A stretch of DNA of 64,000 bases from contig CM043952.1 of NCBI GenBank assembly GCA_014529385.2, forward strand, positions 59,995,619-60,059,618. The letters run 5' to 3'. Shown piece by piece: positions 1 through 11,275 of the stretch. Within the stretch, counting starts at the first letter, position 1; the number at the start of each line of letters is the position of its first letter. The notes beneath the pieces were generated by a model. The model was not told where the DNA came from. It worked only from the letters and a program-made list of their open reading frames with translations, and did not search any database. A program made the position numbers and the translations under genes. This stretch comes from Adiantum capillus-veneris (taxonomy: Eukaryota > Streptophyta > Polypodiopsida > Polypodiales > Pteridaceae).

Positions 1-115
1 GTCGGAGCTCGATGCATCGCAAGATTCTGTGTTTATACAAAAATCAAAGTAATAAGAATACATGATTCATCGCGTTTTAAGAAACGCCATAGTTAAGATT
101 GGATTCGAAACTCAC

Positions 116-1011
116 AAACTCATAGCGAAATGTGTCGAAGCCTCCGCTGCCAAGATGAGATGTCCCCCTGGTCATCTGTCGTACGTGTGCGGCCTCACAC
201 TGCTGTCTAAACCGCGTGTCCGTTGTCCGCTCATCCTCCCTGATCTGCAGCCACGTCTTGTGTGGAATGCTCGAAGGCTTCGGCGAGCCGGTCCTGAAAG
301 CCTTCCGAGCTACATCTCGTCGATGTTTCACGGTGTCCCGTGCAACACCCTTGATCCACCTCCTCGGAACAACGGAAGAACCCGGAGCAGGCTGGTACTC
401 TCTCAGGATGGTCTCCACTATGTAATTGACTTTGTCCCCATCCTGATCACCCCAAGACGTCAGAAGGCTAGTAGAAAACTGCAGCTCCGCGAGCTGGCGA
501 ATCCGCTGTCGCATCTCAGTCCCGACTCTATCCATGTCAACAGAACCATCTTCCTATACAGTATAGAGCTTGGAGGCACTAGGATCGTGTGCCCCCCAAG
601 GTGTCCGAGGTGTGCCAAGAGGTGTGTCGAGAGGTGTGCCTGGGTAGGACGGGGGTCGTGAGCGAGGAGGGGTCGAAGCATCTGTGGACCCTCCTCCACA
701 GCAACCACCACCTCCACCTGACGATCGTCGAGATCGACGAGTGCGCCTGTGCTACGGAGATGAGGACGTACCCGCCTCTGTCCCACCCCTAGGTGTCGAA
801 GCGGCCGTGATGGGAGAAGCAGGCGTCGTATCCATAGGCGTCCTCCCCCCCATAGGCGTTCCCCCCTAGGCGTCGGACCCTCCGGTGTGAAGCCCGGAGA
901 CGTAGTACCCGTGCCTCTGGCTACCCAGTACTGAGAAGCCTCTGCCATCTGAGTAGGCGTCATCCGTACATCTGCACTCATGGAAGCGGGATCTGGAATC
1001 TGGTATGCCAT
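116..1011 (-). pseudogene. Outer CACTA second ORF (Transposase_24-like), broken
   Basis: This is the accessory CACTA protein, related to the plant Ptta/En/Spm Transposase_24 family, presumed to bind subterminal repeats. The start chosen is ATG at 1011 (MAYQIPDPASMSAD). The reading frame runs through a Thr/Pro-rich stretch with repeats of the TPLDTPLGTP kind, but frames change and stops occur between about 840 and 540. The conserved C-terminal part is open from 535 down to 116 and ends with the family-type LGSGGFDTFRYEF just before a GTGAGT donor at 115-110. The same order (TP-rich tract, basic helical region, LGSGG, donor) is seen in the inner element's second ORF, which supports both calls. 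Any last exon lies at or beyond the window edge. No intact product is expected. Confidence 0.75.
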
Positions 1012-1118
1012 ACTAAAGTCCTGCACAAAGAAAGCAAAATAAAGCGTCAAAACACAATTGTTTAAATTAACTTTAAGCTTAATTTTAAATCAACGTCTTC
1101 ACACAAACACTTACAGGC

Positions 1119-2895
1119 CTAGGCCTCGACGAGTGAGGCATCATCGATAAGATCTTGCACCGTATCATCGTCTATCTCTAATTGCAAACATAACTCTGCC
1201 CCAACTCGTTCTGGCAGATTGTCTTCATCCATTGCATCTTCATCTACAAGTGTCAATTCTGGCTCGTCTACATCATCCCTTGTATATCTGTCAGCTTCCT
1301 CTGCCATACCTTCGTCCATCTCATCTAATGTCACAGTAGTATGGACGTCGTCTGACTGACTTTCCTCCAAGAGATCTTGCCCTTCAAATAATTGTTTATT
1401 TCTTGGAGCAACCTGAACCACAAACCACCATTGTCGCTCTCGAGGGTCCGGTACAAAGACTACTTGCTCGCAATGTTCGGGGAGAGCAAATGTGTCGCTC
1501 GCATCTGTCCAAATCTTTGTAGAATCTATTTGCACAAGTTTGTTTCCACCTCTGCGTACCGTTTCATTGTGACCAGAAGTAATCACCTTGAACCACTTCA
1601 CATCCAACAAAAACATCTCAAACCGCCTGAAGCTTACTTTCAGGATGTCTGACACCAGACCACAGTAATCCAGGTTGCTAGTGCTTTCATTCGTGTCTCT
1701 AGCACTGGCCCTGCTCTTTTGCATGAAACTAACCATTACCCCACTGTCAAACGTGTTTCTTCTGCTGTCAATTTGTTGTGTTCTGAAATTCTTTCCATGC
1801 GACCACAGTGCCATGTATGTATGATAATTCCAATCACATCCAATAGCCAGCTCTTCCTCTTCTAGAGATATGGGTTCTCCGATCTGTCGAGCTGCTCTCA
1901 CTGTCTTGTCCAACCATGCCATTGTAGGGAATTCAGGTCGAGCAGCGAGATAGTCTGGCAAGGGTAAGCCTCTAGTCGTTCGACTTCGCCTGAAATCCTG
2001 TCGCTCCCTGTTGCGTCTCTCTTTCTCTTCTTCGTACCTTTCAAGCCATTTTTGCATCGGCGCTGAATTTAGTATACAGAACTTCATGATCTTTTCTCGC
2101 ATGGCCAGGTTCATTTTCTTCATTTTCTTCGGCCAGGTTTATTTTCTGGAACAGGTTGCCCCTCATGTTGCTCCCATCGGCGACGTCACTCTTGTACATG
2201 CATAGGACGACATTCGACGCGACCAAGCTGACCTTCGCGCAAGTGATGGCCATCTGGAAGATAACGGTGGTGGCCTTGATAAATTGTCTTTCGAAGAGAG
2301 GCAGAATAGCGCACATCCAAAGACTGCCCGCAAATTGGACATGCATTGTATCCCGAAGTTGTTAGCCCTGCATATATTAAAGCATGAATCAGGCCAAGGC
2401 AAAGGGCTTGCAAATAGGGACAATTTTGTAAATCAATAACCATTACCAGAAGCTTCTCCGTATCTTGGCCAATCATGGATAGTCCACTTGAGAAGTCCAT
2501 GGATCCTTGCATGTTGTTGTCCTACTGGTTCAACCGCATCTGCTATGTCGATCCCATGCCATAACTCCTGGAGCTCGTCAACTAGTGCAACTAGATAAAC
2601 ATCCATGTTTTTTGCCTTGAACTTACCAGGTACAATCAAGCTTAATATCAAATGACCCTTCTTGATGGCAAGCCACGGCGGGAGGTTGTAATTGATAAGG
2701 CACACAGGCCAAGTGCTCCATGACGAGCTTCTCAAGCCAAATGGATTGACTCCATCCATTGCCATGCCCAAACGCAAATTATGTGGTTCACTCTTAAAAT
2801 GTGGTCAGGTATCTTCAATGTGTCTCCAAGCCTTTGAATCAACGGGCACCCTAAACGTTGCGTCAGTGGATCTATTCGTAGAATGCCACCGCATA
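1119..2895 (-). pseudogene. Outer CACTA TNP2 transposase, middle and C-terminal part
   Basis: This is the TNP2 transposase of a CACTA element, the enzyme that cuts the element ends. Reading leftward from the gypsy junction, the segment begins at MRWHSTNRSTDATFRVPVDS and continues with RLGMAMDGVNPFG and LPPWLAIKKGHLILSLIVPG, all diagnostic of Transposase_21/TNP2. A 79-nt GT-AG intron (2368-2446) lies at the same codon as intron 2 of the inner element. After it come CPICGQSLDVRYS and the LRKTIYQGHHRYLP motif. A deletion near 2124-2186 then jumps to the end of DUF4218 (FCILNSAPMQKWLERYE). The DUF4216 region follows (VKWFKVI, TFALPEHCEQVVFVPDP) with an acidic tail. The last 335 codons (2123-1119) are open. 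They lack two introns that the inner element has at the matching places. Confidence 0.85.
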
Positions 2896-3572
2896 TGTTG
2901 GGAGAAGAGGGGGAGATCGACCGCTTAGAATATTCAACATAAGCTTTCAATCAATCACCATCAAATTGTCCACCTCTTCTTCCAATTTCCAAGCACACAC
3001 ACACCTAGACTATGACACCCACACACACAGTAAACATAGAATTGACATAGACAAACTTGTAAGAGAGTGTAAGAGATGTGTAAGAGATGGAGACTAGATT
3101 AGCGAGTACACAGCAAAATAACCATAGCTTAAGAGAGTAGAGAAGAGAATTTGCAAGAGAAAGGCCTAAATCTAGCCCCAAACTCCACTGCACCACTCTT
3201 GTGGAGTTGGTATTTAATATATTACTTTGAGTTTAAGGTGCCAAAAATTGAGGCCCCTCTTTTACAACCACTTTACTTTTGCAAATGAGTGAAGCTCATT
3301 AGTTCTTGCATGACCCATAAGGGGAGTTCCCACTACAACTATTTACAGAGCCATAGTGGCTTATTGAAATGATGTTCTAAGATACTGTGCAAATATAAAA
3401 TGGCCAAGAGTAATTGCCGTCGCCTCTTCATCAACTCCCCGCATTCCACTCTACAAAATCATCATCAACCGTCAATTAGTAAAATAAATAGACAGCACAT
3501 AATTAACCATTACGCCCAGCTATCCCAATTGCAGTTAACCACTACAACAGGAGGGTGCCCAGTCTCGTAACA
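2896..3572 (-). repeat. Gypsy 3' LTR
   Basis: The plus strand runs from TGTTGGGAGAAG to CTCGTAACA, so the LTR has TGTT...AACA ends in either orientation. It is the same length (677 bp) as the copy at 9593-10269. Differences seen by eye include CACACACAGTAAAC here against CACACTCACTAAAC there. It is followed on the plus side by TCCCTCCCACC, the complement of a polypurine tract, as expected for a 3' LTR of a minus-strand element. Confidence 0.92.
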
Positions 3573-3583
3573 TCCCTCCCACC
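3573..3583 (-). other. Gypsy polypurine tract
   Basis: On the minus strand GGTGGGAGGGA lies directly before the LTR start TGTTACGAG. This is the usual position and composition of the plus-strand primer of LTR retrotransposons. The same tract follows the second LTR at 10270-10280. Confidence 0.8.
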
Positions 3584-3620
3584 AAGGATAGCAACTGTCC
3601 TCAGTTGCTCAATAGAGAAA

Positions 3621-5239
3621 TCAACTGGACCGTGAGTGATGGAAAGTGTGGAGAAGGTCGGGAAAGTTGCGAAAAAACTTTTCACGCATCCATTTGGCAT
3701 CCTCTCTAGGGTGGCCCTTGAAAGTCAAAAGGTAACGGTTATAAACCATTCCAGTGCATGTAGTGGTGGTCTCATGGTCAACTATTTTATCAGGGATGAG
3801 TTGCTCTTCTTGGTCTACAAGTGAAGGTGGGTCTTCATAAATGTTGTGTGTAGGTAGGCATCCTCGGAATGGGCTTAAAAGAATAATGTGAAAGGCATGT
3901 GAATGTGCCAATGTGCAGGTAGGTCTAAACGAAAAGAAACATCATTAATGACAGCTGAAATTTTGAAAGGTCCATAAAAACGAGGAGCAAGCTTAACAAA
4001 GACATAAGTATCAACACTTTTGATCCTTCGTTTTTCGATGCGAAGTAAGACATGATCACCTTCTTTGAATTGGTGTGCCTTGCGGTGCTTGTTAGCATGC
4101 TTGGTGTAAAGTTCTTGTGAGTGTTTAATGGCAAAATGCACACTTGCATAAATATCATGAAAGTCAGTAGTGAAATCATTAGCGGCAGGCACAACATTTG
4201 AAAGACGTGAAGCAGGAGTAGGAAGTGAGTGACCATATACAATTTCAAGTGGAGATTTACCCATGGCAGTGTGAGTGGTGTTGTTGTATGCAAATTGCAA
4301 AATATGTAGGTAATCATCCCATTTCGTAGGTTGAGAAGAAACATAAGCCTTTAACAAGTCAATAATAGTGCGGTTGGTGACTTCGGTTTGACCATTAGAT
4401 TCAAGATGAAATGCAGAAGTGAAGTCAAGTGTAGTGCCAAGATTTTCAAATATAGTAGTCCAAAAAGCACTACAAAATTTTGAGTCTCGATCAGAAATAA
4501 TCACTTTAGGCAAACCATGATGTGGAAAAACAGTCTTCAGAAACAAAAGTGCAGCTTGATGTGCTGTGAGTGTTTTCTTACATGGAACAAAGTACGCTTG
4601 TTTAGAGAAACGATCAATAATAGTCCATATCATGTCGTGTTTGTGTGTTGTGAGTAGGAAACCAGTAACAAAATCCATGGAAATATATTCCCAAGGTCTT
4701 TCAGGAATGGGGAGAGGGTGTAAAAGTCCCAATTTCTTACATGTAGCTGCTTTGATTTTTTGACAAATCAAACAAGTTGACACATACTGTTTAACATCCA
4801 TTCTCATAGTAGGCCAATAGAAATCACGACATAAATTTTGAAAAGTTGCAACAAATCCTCTATGTCCAGTGTAAGGAGGTTTGTGCAATTCTTTAATAAT
4901 TAATGTACGGAAAGGTTTAGTCACACACAATTTTTGTTTGAAATAAAGGAAGTTTTCTTGAATAGTGTATTCGAGAAATGTGTGTACAGAATTATCAAGC
5001 ATGTGCAACCATGTCATTTCGAAGTCAGAATCATGTGCATAAGTGTCTGGCATAGTGTCAAAGGAAGTTCCCGTAATGGTTGGTAGATGATTAAGTGAGG
5101 GTCTTCTACTCAAAGCATCAGCTACAATGTTTTCTTTACCAGGTTGGTATTGAATGTTGGGTTGAAAACTTTGAATAAAAGCGGCCCACTTAATATGTCT
5201 ATCGTCTATTAAGGGCTGAGAAAGTAAATATTTGATACT
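3621..5239 (-). pseudogene. Gypsy integrase with C-terminal chromodomain
   Basis: This is the 3' part of the gypsy pol gene. After an in-frame TAA that ends the upstream part, the same frame stays open. It shows the end of RNase H, an HHCC zinc-binding region (GHRG ... STCLICQK), and the DDE catalytic core with D in SMDFVTGF, D in IISDRDSKF and E in SNGQTEVTNRT. The frame shifts near 3911. The other frame then gives a chromodomain-like end containing IVDHETTTT, YLLTFKGHPREDAKWM and FPDLLHTFH. A chromodomain on integrase defines chromoviruses and is thought to steer integration toward heterochromatin. The catalytic triad is intact but the ORF is not continuous. Confidence 0.88.
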
Positions 5240-7219
5240 TTATTGATCAGTTTTAATGATCAAGTCAGTACCCATTACATAGTGTTTCCAGATTTTCAAT
5301 GCATGTACCACAACAGTCAACTCTTTATCATAAGTACTGAACTTTGTTTCAGATGGTTTGAATTTACGACTTTCGAAAGCAATTGGATGGTTATCTTGCA
5401 TAAGGACTGCACCGATACCTTTCCCACTAGCATCAGTGACTACCACAAAAAATGGTTTTTCAAAATCAGGCAATTGCAATACAGGTGCATTAGTCAAAGC
5501 ATATTTAAGTGCATTGAATGAGCCTTCTTGCAAATCAGTCCATTCATAAGGCGTGTTTTTCTTTAATAAGAGAGTCAAATAATGTGCTTTGTAAGCAAAA
5601 TTACGAACAAATTTCCTGTAATAGCTACAAAGACCAATAAAAGATCGTAGCTCATGCAAGTTTTTGGGTCTAGGCCAGGATTGAATGGCTTCAATTTTCT
5701 TTGGATCGACATGTATTCCCTTACCCGATACAATATGTCCCAAATATTCAATTTCAGATTGGAAAAATGAACTCTTTTCAAGATTCAAATACAAGTGATT
5801 TTGTGCAAGCAGATCAAATACACGTGTTAAATGCTGCTTATGCTCTGCTTCAGATTTACTGAATACCAAAATGTCCTCAAAAAATACAATCACAAAATCT
5901 TGATGGTCAATGAAAATGCGATTCATCATGCGTGTGAATGTAGCTGGTGCATTTGTCAAACCAAATGGCATGACAAGAAATTCATAGTGTCCAGTTTGTG
6001 TTCTGAAAGCAGTTTTGTAGACATCATGTTCAAAAATTTTGACTTGGTGATACCCTGATTTAAGGTCAATTTTGCTAAAGATGTGTGCCCCTTTCAGTTT
6101 GTCTAGTAGATCATCCACTCTAGGAATAGGAAACCTATTCTTAATGGTGATCTTGTTTAAAGCCCTGCAGTCGATACACATACGAAAGGTTCCATTTTTC
6201 TTCTTGACAAGAAGTACTGGAACTCCGTATGGTGAACTACTAGGTCGGATTAGGCCTCGGTCAAGTAAATCAGTGATTTGAGTTTGAATTTCCCTGTGTA
6301 CGGTAGGATTTACACGATAAGGTTCTCTACAAGGAGGTTCGCTACCCGGTATGATGTCAATTTTGTGGTCTTCGGGGCGTGATGGTGGAATTCCAGGTGG
6401 CAGATCATGCATGAAACAATCTTTAAATTGTGTGAGAAATTCATCGTGTGTGGAATGACGTGAAGTTTCAGTTTCAGCAGAAATTTGATTTACCAATACT
6501 AGATATGTTTTCCCCTGTTTTCGAATTTCTCGTTTGGCTTGAGTGTGAGAGAGAAGTGGAATTTTTTGTTGTGCCAGTGTTGCTTGGATGGAGAAAGTTT
6601 TATTATTATGAGTGAGTGACATTGTACGTGTTTTATGATTAATCAACGGGTCAAATTCATGACGAAATGGCATTCCCAAAATCATATCAAGACCATGCAA
6701 TGGTGCTACCAAAAATGTACGTGCTTGTGTGAATTCACCAATGCAAACTTCAACAGTGACTTGAGTTTTACAATTAAAACGTTGATTATTAAAAACAGTT
6801 TTGACCTTATGAGGTGATGAAATTTCAGAGAGTGATAGTTGTTGTGCCAATCGTGTGGAAATGAAATCATGGCTACTACCATCATCTAGCAGAATGGTGA
6901 CATTTTCACCCTTAACAGTGCCTTGCACTTTAAACAAAGTGTGAGGAGATATAGGAGTACCTGAGGATGGGTTGTCATCGTTATCATAATCACGATCATA
7001 TCCCTCACCGTAGTTAACTTCCACTTCGTTGTCGTCAGGTATAGAATCTTCGATGAGGTTAAGAGTAGCTTCGTTTGGGCGGTGGTTGTTGAAGGGTTTT
7101 TGATTTGGATTTCTATTGACTCCATTGGAATGGCTATTGGATTGACCATTGCCCTTAGCATGACCATTTGGGCACTTGTCTACATAGTGACCATATTGAA
7201 AGAATTTAAAACACTTCAC
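5240..7219 (-). pseudogene. Gypsy protease, reverse transcriptase and RNase H
   Basis: An open stretch of 659 codons covering the end of the nucleocapsid, aspartic protease, reverse transcriptase and the start of RNase H. The zinc knuckle CFKFFQYGHYVDKC has Phe where the second Cys of CX2CX4HX4C should be. The protease site reads LLDDGSSHDFIS, that is DDG rather than the common DSG or DTG. The RT domain shows RMCIDCRALNKIT, MPFGLTNAPATFTRMM and VIVFFEDILVFS. The last has FFED where FFDD or YIDD is usual, so the first catalytic Asp is Glu (GAG codon near 5865). RNase H begins at FFVVVTDASGKGIGAVL. The stretch ends at a TAA inside the conserved TDQ.S..YLLSQ segment, and translation in the same frame continues beyond it. 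Confidence 0.9.
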
Positions 7220-8109
7220 CTTTTTGTTACCATTAGAATTTGGAGGAGAACGCTGGTTGAAAGGATGTTGGTTGCCTCATTGCTGAGTGTTGTTGTGGTT
7301 GTTGCTCGTATGAGGTTGAGCAGTGGTAGGAGGATTGTCAAATCTTCGTCTTTTGAAAAAGGTACGGCTTTGGTGTTTTCTTCTTTCAAAGTTAGGAGAA
7401 AAAGGAGGTCTCTTGTTGCGGTTAGTGTTAGCAGGATGATCAGTGTGAGAGGAATGTCCACCTTTCTTCTTTTCTGCGTTGAGAGCCAAATTAATGGCCT
7501 TTGACAGAGAATCTGGTTCGAAGATATCTACCTCAGCACTAATTTGTAGTGCCAAGCCTGATATGTACTTTCGCTTCAATTTCCTGCGACTAACATGTTC
7601 AATAGCTTGCAATTGAATTAGACAATTCCAAAAACAGTCTGTACATCTTCATTTCTACCCTATCGAAATAAATCCCATTGACGTCGTGCCTTAGCTTTGT
7701 ACTGTGTGGGCAAAAATTGGCGTAAGAACACTTTTTTAAATGCATTCCATGTATGTGGTCTTCTTCCATGTTGTTTGGTGGCGTTCCACCACAATGCAGC
7801 ACTGCTAGTGAGATGATTGGATGCACACTTTACCATTTCACGCTCGGGAAAGTCTTCATCATGAAAGTAGTCATCTAGTTGACTAACCCATGCTAGAACC
7901 GTGCTAGCATCTTTAGTGCCATCAAAATCTTTGAAAGTGAAGGCTTTTCTGCTAATTTTGTTTTTCTTGGGTGCCGGTGCAGATTCGGTGCGTGCAGAAT
8001 GCAATAATTTATCTTCAAGTTCTTGCCTTTGCATGCGTTCATAGGTGAGTGACTGCTGCAAATTTTGAAGTTGCTCTGCAATCGTGGGTGCATGAGGAAG
8101 ATGTGCCAT
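7220..8109 (-). pseudogene. Gypsy gag, frameshifted
   Basis: Capsid-type Gag begins with ATG at 8109 (MAHLPHAPTIAEQLQNLQ), followed by a coiled-coil-like Gln/Leu-rich start and the Gag core (KDFDGTKDASTVLAWVSQLD, TSSAALWWNATKQHG). The frame is lost after RRQWDLFR near 7660. The matching continuation (FWNCLIQLQAIEHVSRRK) is in another frame, open to 7277. A TGA at 7277-7279 then interrupts the link to the zinc knuckle and protease. Gag and Pol were evidently one reading frame, as in many plant chromoviruses. At least one frameshift and two nonsense codons separate this copy from that state. Confidence 0.85.
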
Positions 8110-9579
8110 GATTGCGTGCTTTTCTTTTTCTTTTCTTTTCTTTTCTTTTTTTTATATTTAATAAATAATTAAATGGTAATTCTTAAAAAGGCTATTTGAT
8201 GATATTCACAGATGCAATATGCAGAATAAAATAAAATAAATAACAGAAATGTAATGTACTTAGCTGAGAACGAGCGGTGGCGTCCAGTCCAGAATGGCGA
8301 TGCACTAGGAAATTGCCAGAGATTAGACAGTCCGACGGTGCATCAGCTAGCCGGTCGAATTTTTGTAACACTCGACCTCCCGTATCTTCAAAAGATAATG
8401 GTAATTTTAGCTTTTCACTGTAAACTTTGGTTCGTAAAATCGGCTATCTTTGATGATAGCGTGACTTTGAAAATTATCATAACAAAATCCGAACCACCAA
8501 TTAAATGTAGTCCGATATGGTTGACGAGGAATGGACAGCCCATATTTTTCCTTTGAACAACAAGAGAAAGTGCTTGTGTGGCCGAAGGAGTCGGTGGCTT
8601 GAAGTCTTTTAATAATTCGATTGGCGTAATTTGACCAATAAAATTGGAGTTGGGAGAAGAGGGGATGTATATTGGTCCTTATTAAAGGGGGCAAAAGGGT
8701 TTTTTTTTTTTCTTAATTTGGTTGGTTGGCCAATTTAAATGGCAAAAGTTGCAAGTTGTTGCAGTGGGCGGCCGGCCAACACTTTAATCCTCCACCTTTG
8801 GTTTTAAAAAAGGTGTGGAAAGGCTTTTAATATCCTGCATGGCGAATTGGGAAGCTGCGGGCAGCGCGCTGCGTGGAGTTTGGCTCAGAGCGCCGTGCAG
8901 GGGAAGCTTCGGACCGCGAGGAGGTGAGGGCTTTTACCCGGCAGGTCTAGGCGACCGCATCGGTGGCAGCTACGAGTAATTTCATGCAGGTCGTCATCAC
9001 GAGCTGGAGGTCCTTCCCACGGCCGGAATTATAGTTGAGAGCGTTGTTAGGCAGCCCTTCCCACAACAGAATTGAACTGGATGGCGGAATTTGGGGATGA
9101 GGAAGCTCAAGGCAAGGCAAATTACCAAACTTGAAAATTGCCAATCGTTCGAAGCCAAAACCGTCCGATTCTCCAAGCTTTCTTTTTTTTTTTAACCCTC
9201 TTGCCGATTTTTTTGTTCAAAGCCTTGCCGATTTCTTTTGAATTGTGGTCGACATAGCTGTCTGATCCTTGATCGGATTCTACAATCCCTTGCTACTTTC
9301 TTCTTCCCTTCACAGTCCGCAAGGATTAAGTATTAAAATTGAAAGTGAATTCTCGACATACCATCATTTGGGTTGTTATGAAGCCTAGTTGGAAATCAGT
9401 CGTTGAATAGCCACCAATTAACAGGCGAGTTTTTCTTCTGCAATTTTGATCAATTATACTTCGAATTTTTCCACGAGTCCTTGAATTGCAAAATCGATAA
9501 ATTGCGATTGGGATTTTATCGATTAGAGGGACTCCTTCTTAAAATTGAAATCTGGTGCCGATTTATCCTCGAACCTGAA
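8110..9579 (-). other. Gypsy 5' leader between primer site and gag
   Basis: About 1.47 kb without a supported gene. It begins beside gag with a TTTTC-rich stretch (8120-8155) and holds several poly-A/T runs. It contains no LTR copy and no recognisable domain in either strand. A long untranslated leader is usual for plant gypsy elements. Confidence 0.6.
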
Positions 9580-9591
9580 GCTCTGATACCA
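9580..9591 (-). other. Gypsy primer binding site (initiator Met tRNA type)
   Basis: On the minus strand TGGTATCAGAGC lies one base inside the LTR end ...CTCCCAACA. This is the plant initiator-methionine tRNA 3'-end complement used by most plant LTR retrotransposons. It shows that 9593-10269 is the 5' LTR of the element lying to its left. Confidence 0.9.
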
Positions 9592-9592
9592 C

Positions 9593-10269
9593 TGTTGGGA
9601 GAAGAGGGGGAGATCGACCGCTTAGAATATTCAACATAAGCTTTCAAGCAATCACCATCAAATTGTCCACCTCTTCTTCCAATTTCCAAGCACACACACA
9701 CCTAGACTATGACACCCACACACTCACTAAACATAGAATTGACATAGACAAACTTGTAAGAGAGTGTAAGAGATGTGTTAGAGATGGAGACTAGATTAGC
9801 GAGTACACAGCAAAATAACCATAGCTTAAGAGAGTAGAGAAGAGAATCTGCAAGAGAAAGACCTAAATCTAGCCCCAAACTCCACTGCACCACTCTTGTG
9901 GAGTTGGTATTTAATATATTGCTTTGAGTTTAAGGTGCCAAAAGTTGAGGCCCCTCTTTTACAACCACTTTACTTTTGCAAATGAGTGAAGCTCATTAGT
10001 TCTTGCATGACCCATAAGGGGAGTTCCCACTACAACTATTTACAGAGCCATAGTGGCTTATTGAAATGATGTTCTAAGATACTGTGCAAATATAAAATGG
10101 CCAAGAGTAATTGCCGTCGCCTCTTCATCAACTCCCCGCATTCCACTCTACAAAATCATCATCAACCGTCAATTAGTAAAATAAATAGACAGCACATAAT
10201 TAACCATTACGCCCAGCTATCCCAATTGCAGCTAACCACTACAATAGGAGGGTGCCTAGTCTCGTAACA
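9593..10269 (-). repeat. Gypsy 5' LTR, shared by two internal copies
   Basis: A 677-bp copy of the LTR at 2896-3572 with the same ends (TGTTGGGAG ... CTCGTAACA on the plus strand). It is bordered on the left by a primer site, making it the 5' LTR of that element. It is bordered on the right by a polypurine tract and the 3' end of another pol copy, making it also the 3' LTR of a second, truncated unit. One LTR between two internal regions is the product expected from recombination between gypsy copies. Confidence 0.9.
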
Positions 10270-11132
10270 TCCCTCCCACCAAGGATAGCAACTGTCCTCA
10301 GTTGCTCAATAGAGAAATCAACTGGACCGTGAGTGATGGAAAGTGTGGAGAAGGTCGGGAAAGTTGCGAAAAAACTTTTCACGCATCCATTTGGCATCCT
10401 CTCTAGGGTGGCCCTTGAAAGTCAAAAGGTAACGGTTATAAACCATTCTAGTGCGTGTAGTGGTGGTCTCATGGTCAACTATTTTATCAGGGATGAGTTG
10501 CTCTTCTTGGTCTACAAGTGAAGGTGGGTCTTCATAAATGTGGTGTGTAGGTAGGCATCCTCGGAATGGGCTTAAAAGAATAATGTGAAAGGCATGTGAA
10601 TGTGCCAATGTGCAGGTAGGTCTAAACGAAAAGAAACATCATTAATGACAGCTGAAATTTTGAAAGGTCCATAAAAACGAGGAGCAAGCTTAACAAAGAC
10701 ATAAGTATCAACACTTTTGATCCTTCATTTTTTGATGCGAAGTAAGACATGATCACCTTCTTTGAATTGGTGTGCCTTGCGGTGCTTGTTAGCATGCTTG
10801 GTGTAAAGTTCTTGTGAGTGTTTAATGGCAAAATGCACACTTGCATAAATATCATGAAAGTCAGTAGTGAAATCATCAGCGGGAGACACAACATTTGAAA
10901 GACGTGAAGCAGGAGTAGGAAGTGAGTGACCATATACAATTTCAAATGGAGATTTACCCGTGGCAGTGTGAGTGGTGTTTTTTTATGCAAATTGCAAAAT
11001 GTAGGTAATCATCCAATTTCGTAGGTTGAGAAGAAACATAAGCCTTTAACAAGTCAATAATAGTGCGGTTGGTGACTTCGGTTTGACCATTAGATTCAAG
11101 ATGAAATGCAGAAGTGAAGTCAAGTGTAGTGC
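10270..11132 (-). pseudogene. Second, truncated gypsy copy: chromodomain and integrase end
   Basis: This stretch repeats 3573-4436 almost base for base: polypurine tract, chromodomain segment (10318-10608) and C-terminal half of integrase (10622-11132). Small differences include a short deletion and altered bases near 10978-11000 (TTTTTTATGC here, TTGTTGTATGC in the full copy) and a few substitutions. It ends inside integrase at AGTGTAGTGC. The next base belongs to a CACTA transposase gene, so the rest of the copy and its outer LTR were removed by deletion or rearrangement. Confidence 0.88.
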
Positions 11133-11275
11133 TGGCATTGTCTCGCCAACTGCATCTTGTTTAGTTGGCATTGCTCCGCCAACTGCATCTTGTTTGTAGC
11201 GCATTGCTCCGCACTTAGGACACGATAGACAATCTGCGAATTCATTGCGAAAAAGAATGCAATCATTTGGACATG
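11133..11275 (-). pseudogene. Outer CACTA TNP2, middle fragment with duplicated codons
   Basis: On the minus strand this reads CPNDCILFRNEFADCLSCPK, then CGAMRY, the zinc-like CPNDC...CPKC start of TNP2. It continues the codons broken by the inner CACTA insertion (KIHA at 19411 onward). After it, a 33-bp unit encoding KQDAVGGAMPT is present about twice (11133-11199). The fragment then stops at the junction with the gypsy integrase. About 25 codons of TNP2 between this piece and the one starting at 2895 are missing compared with the inner element. Confidence 0.82.
11273..11275. repeat. Target-site duplication ATG, left copy
   Basis: ATG lies directly before the terminal CACTACAAGAGG. The same three bases follow the other terminus at 19411-19413. 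Three-base duplications are characteristic of CACTA elements. Confidence 0.9.

Larger units (their letters stand above)
2896..10269 (-). mobile_element. Ty3/gypsy chromovirus with two LTRs
   Basis: A full-length LTR retrotransposon of 7,374 bp read on the minus strand. The two LTRs are both 677 bp and differ at only a few positions by eye, so insertion looks recent. In element orientation the order is 5' LTR (9593-10269), initiator-Met primer site, a leader of about 1.5 kb, gag, protease, reverse transcriptase, RNase H, integrase, chromodomain, polypurine tract, 3' LTR (2896-3572). The coding region is interrupted by nonsense codons and frameshifts and two motifs are altered, so it looks non-autonomous. 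It sits inside the outer CACTA transposase gene. The 5-bp left flank is GCATA. The matching right flank cannot be examined because part of a second gypsy copy follows the 5' LTR. Confidence 0.9.

Noticed and set aside
62-661. 199-codon plus-strand frame
   Set aside because: Antisense shadow of the outer CACTA second ORF.
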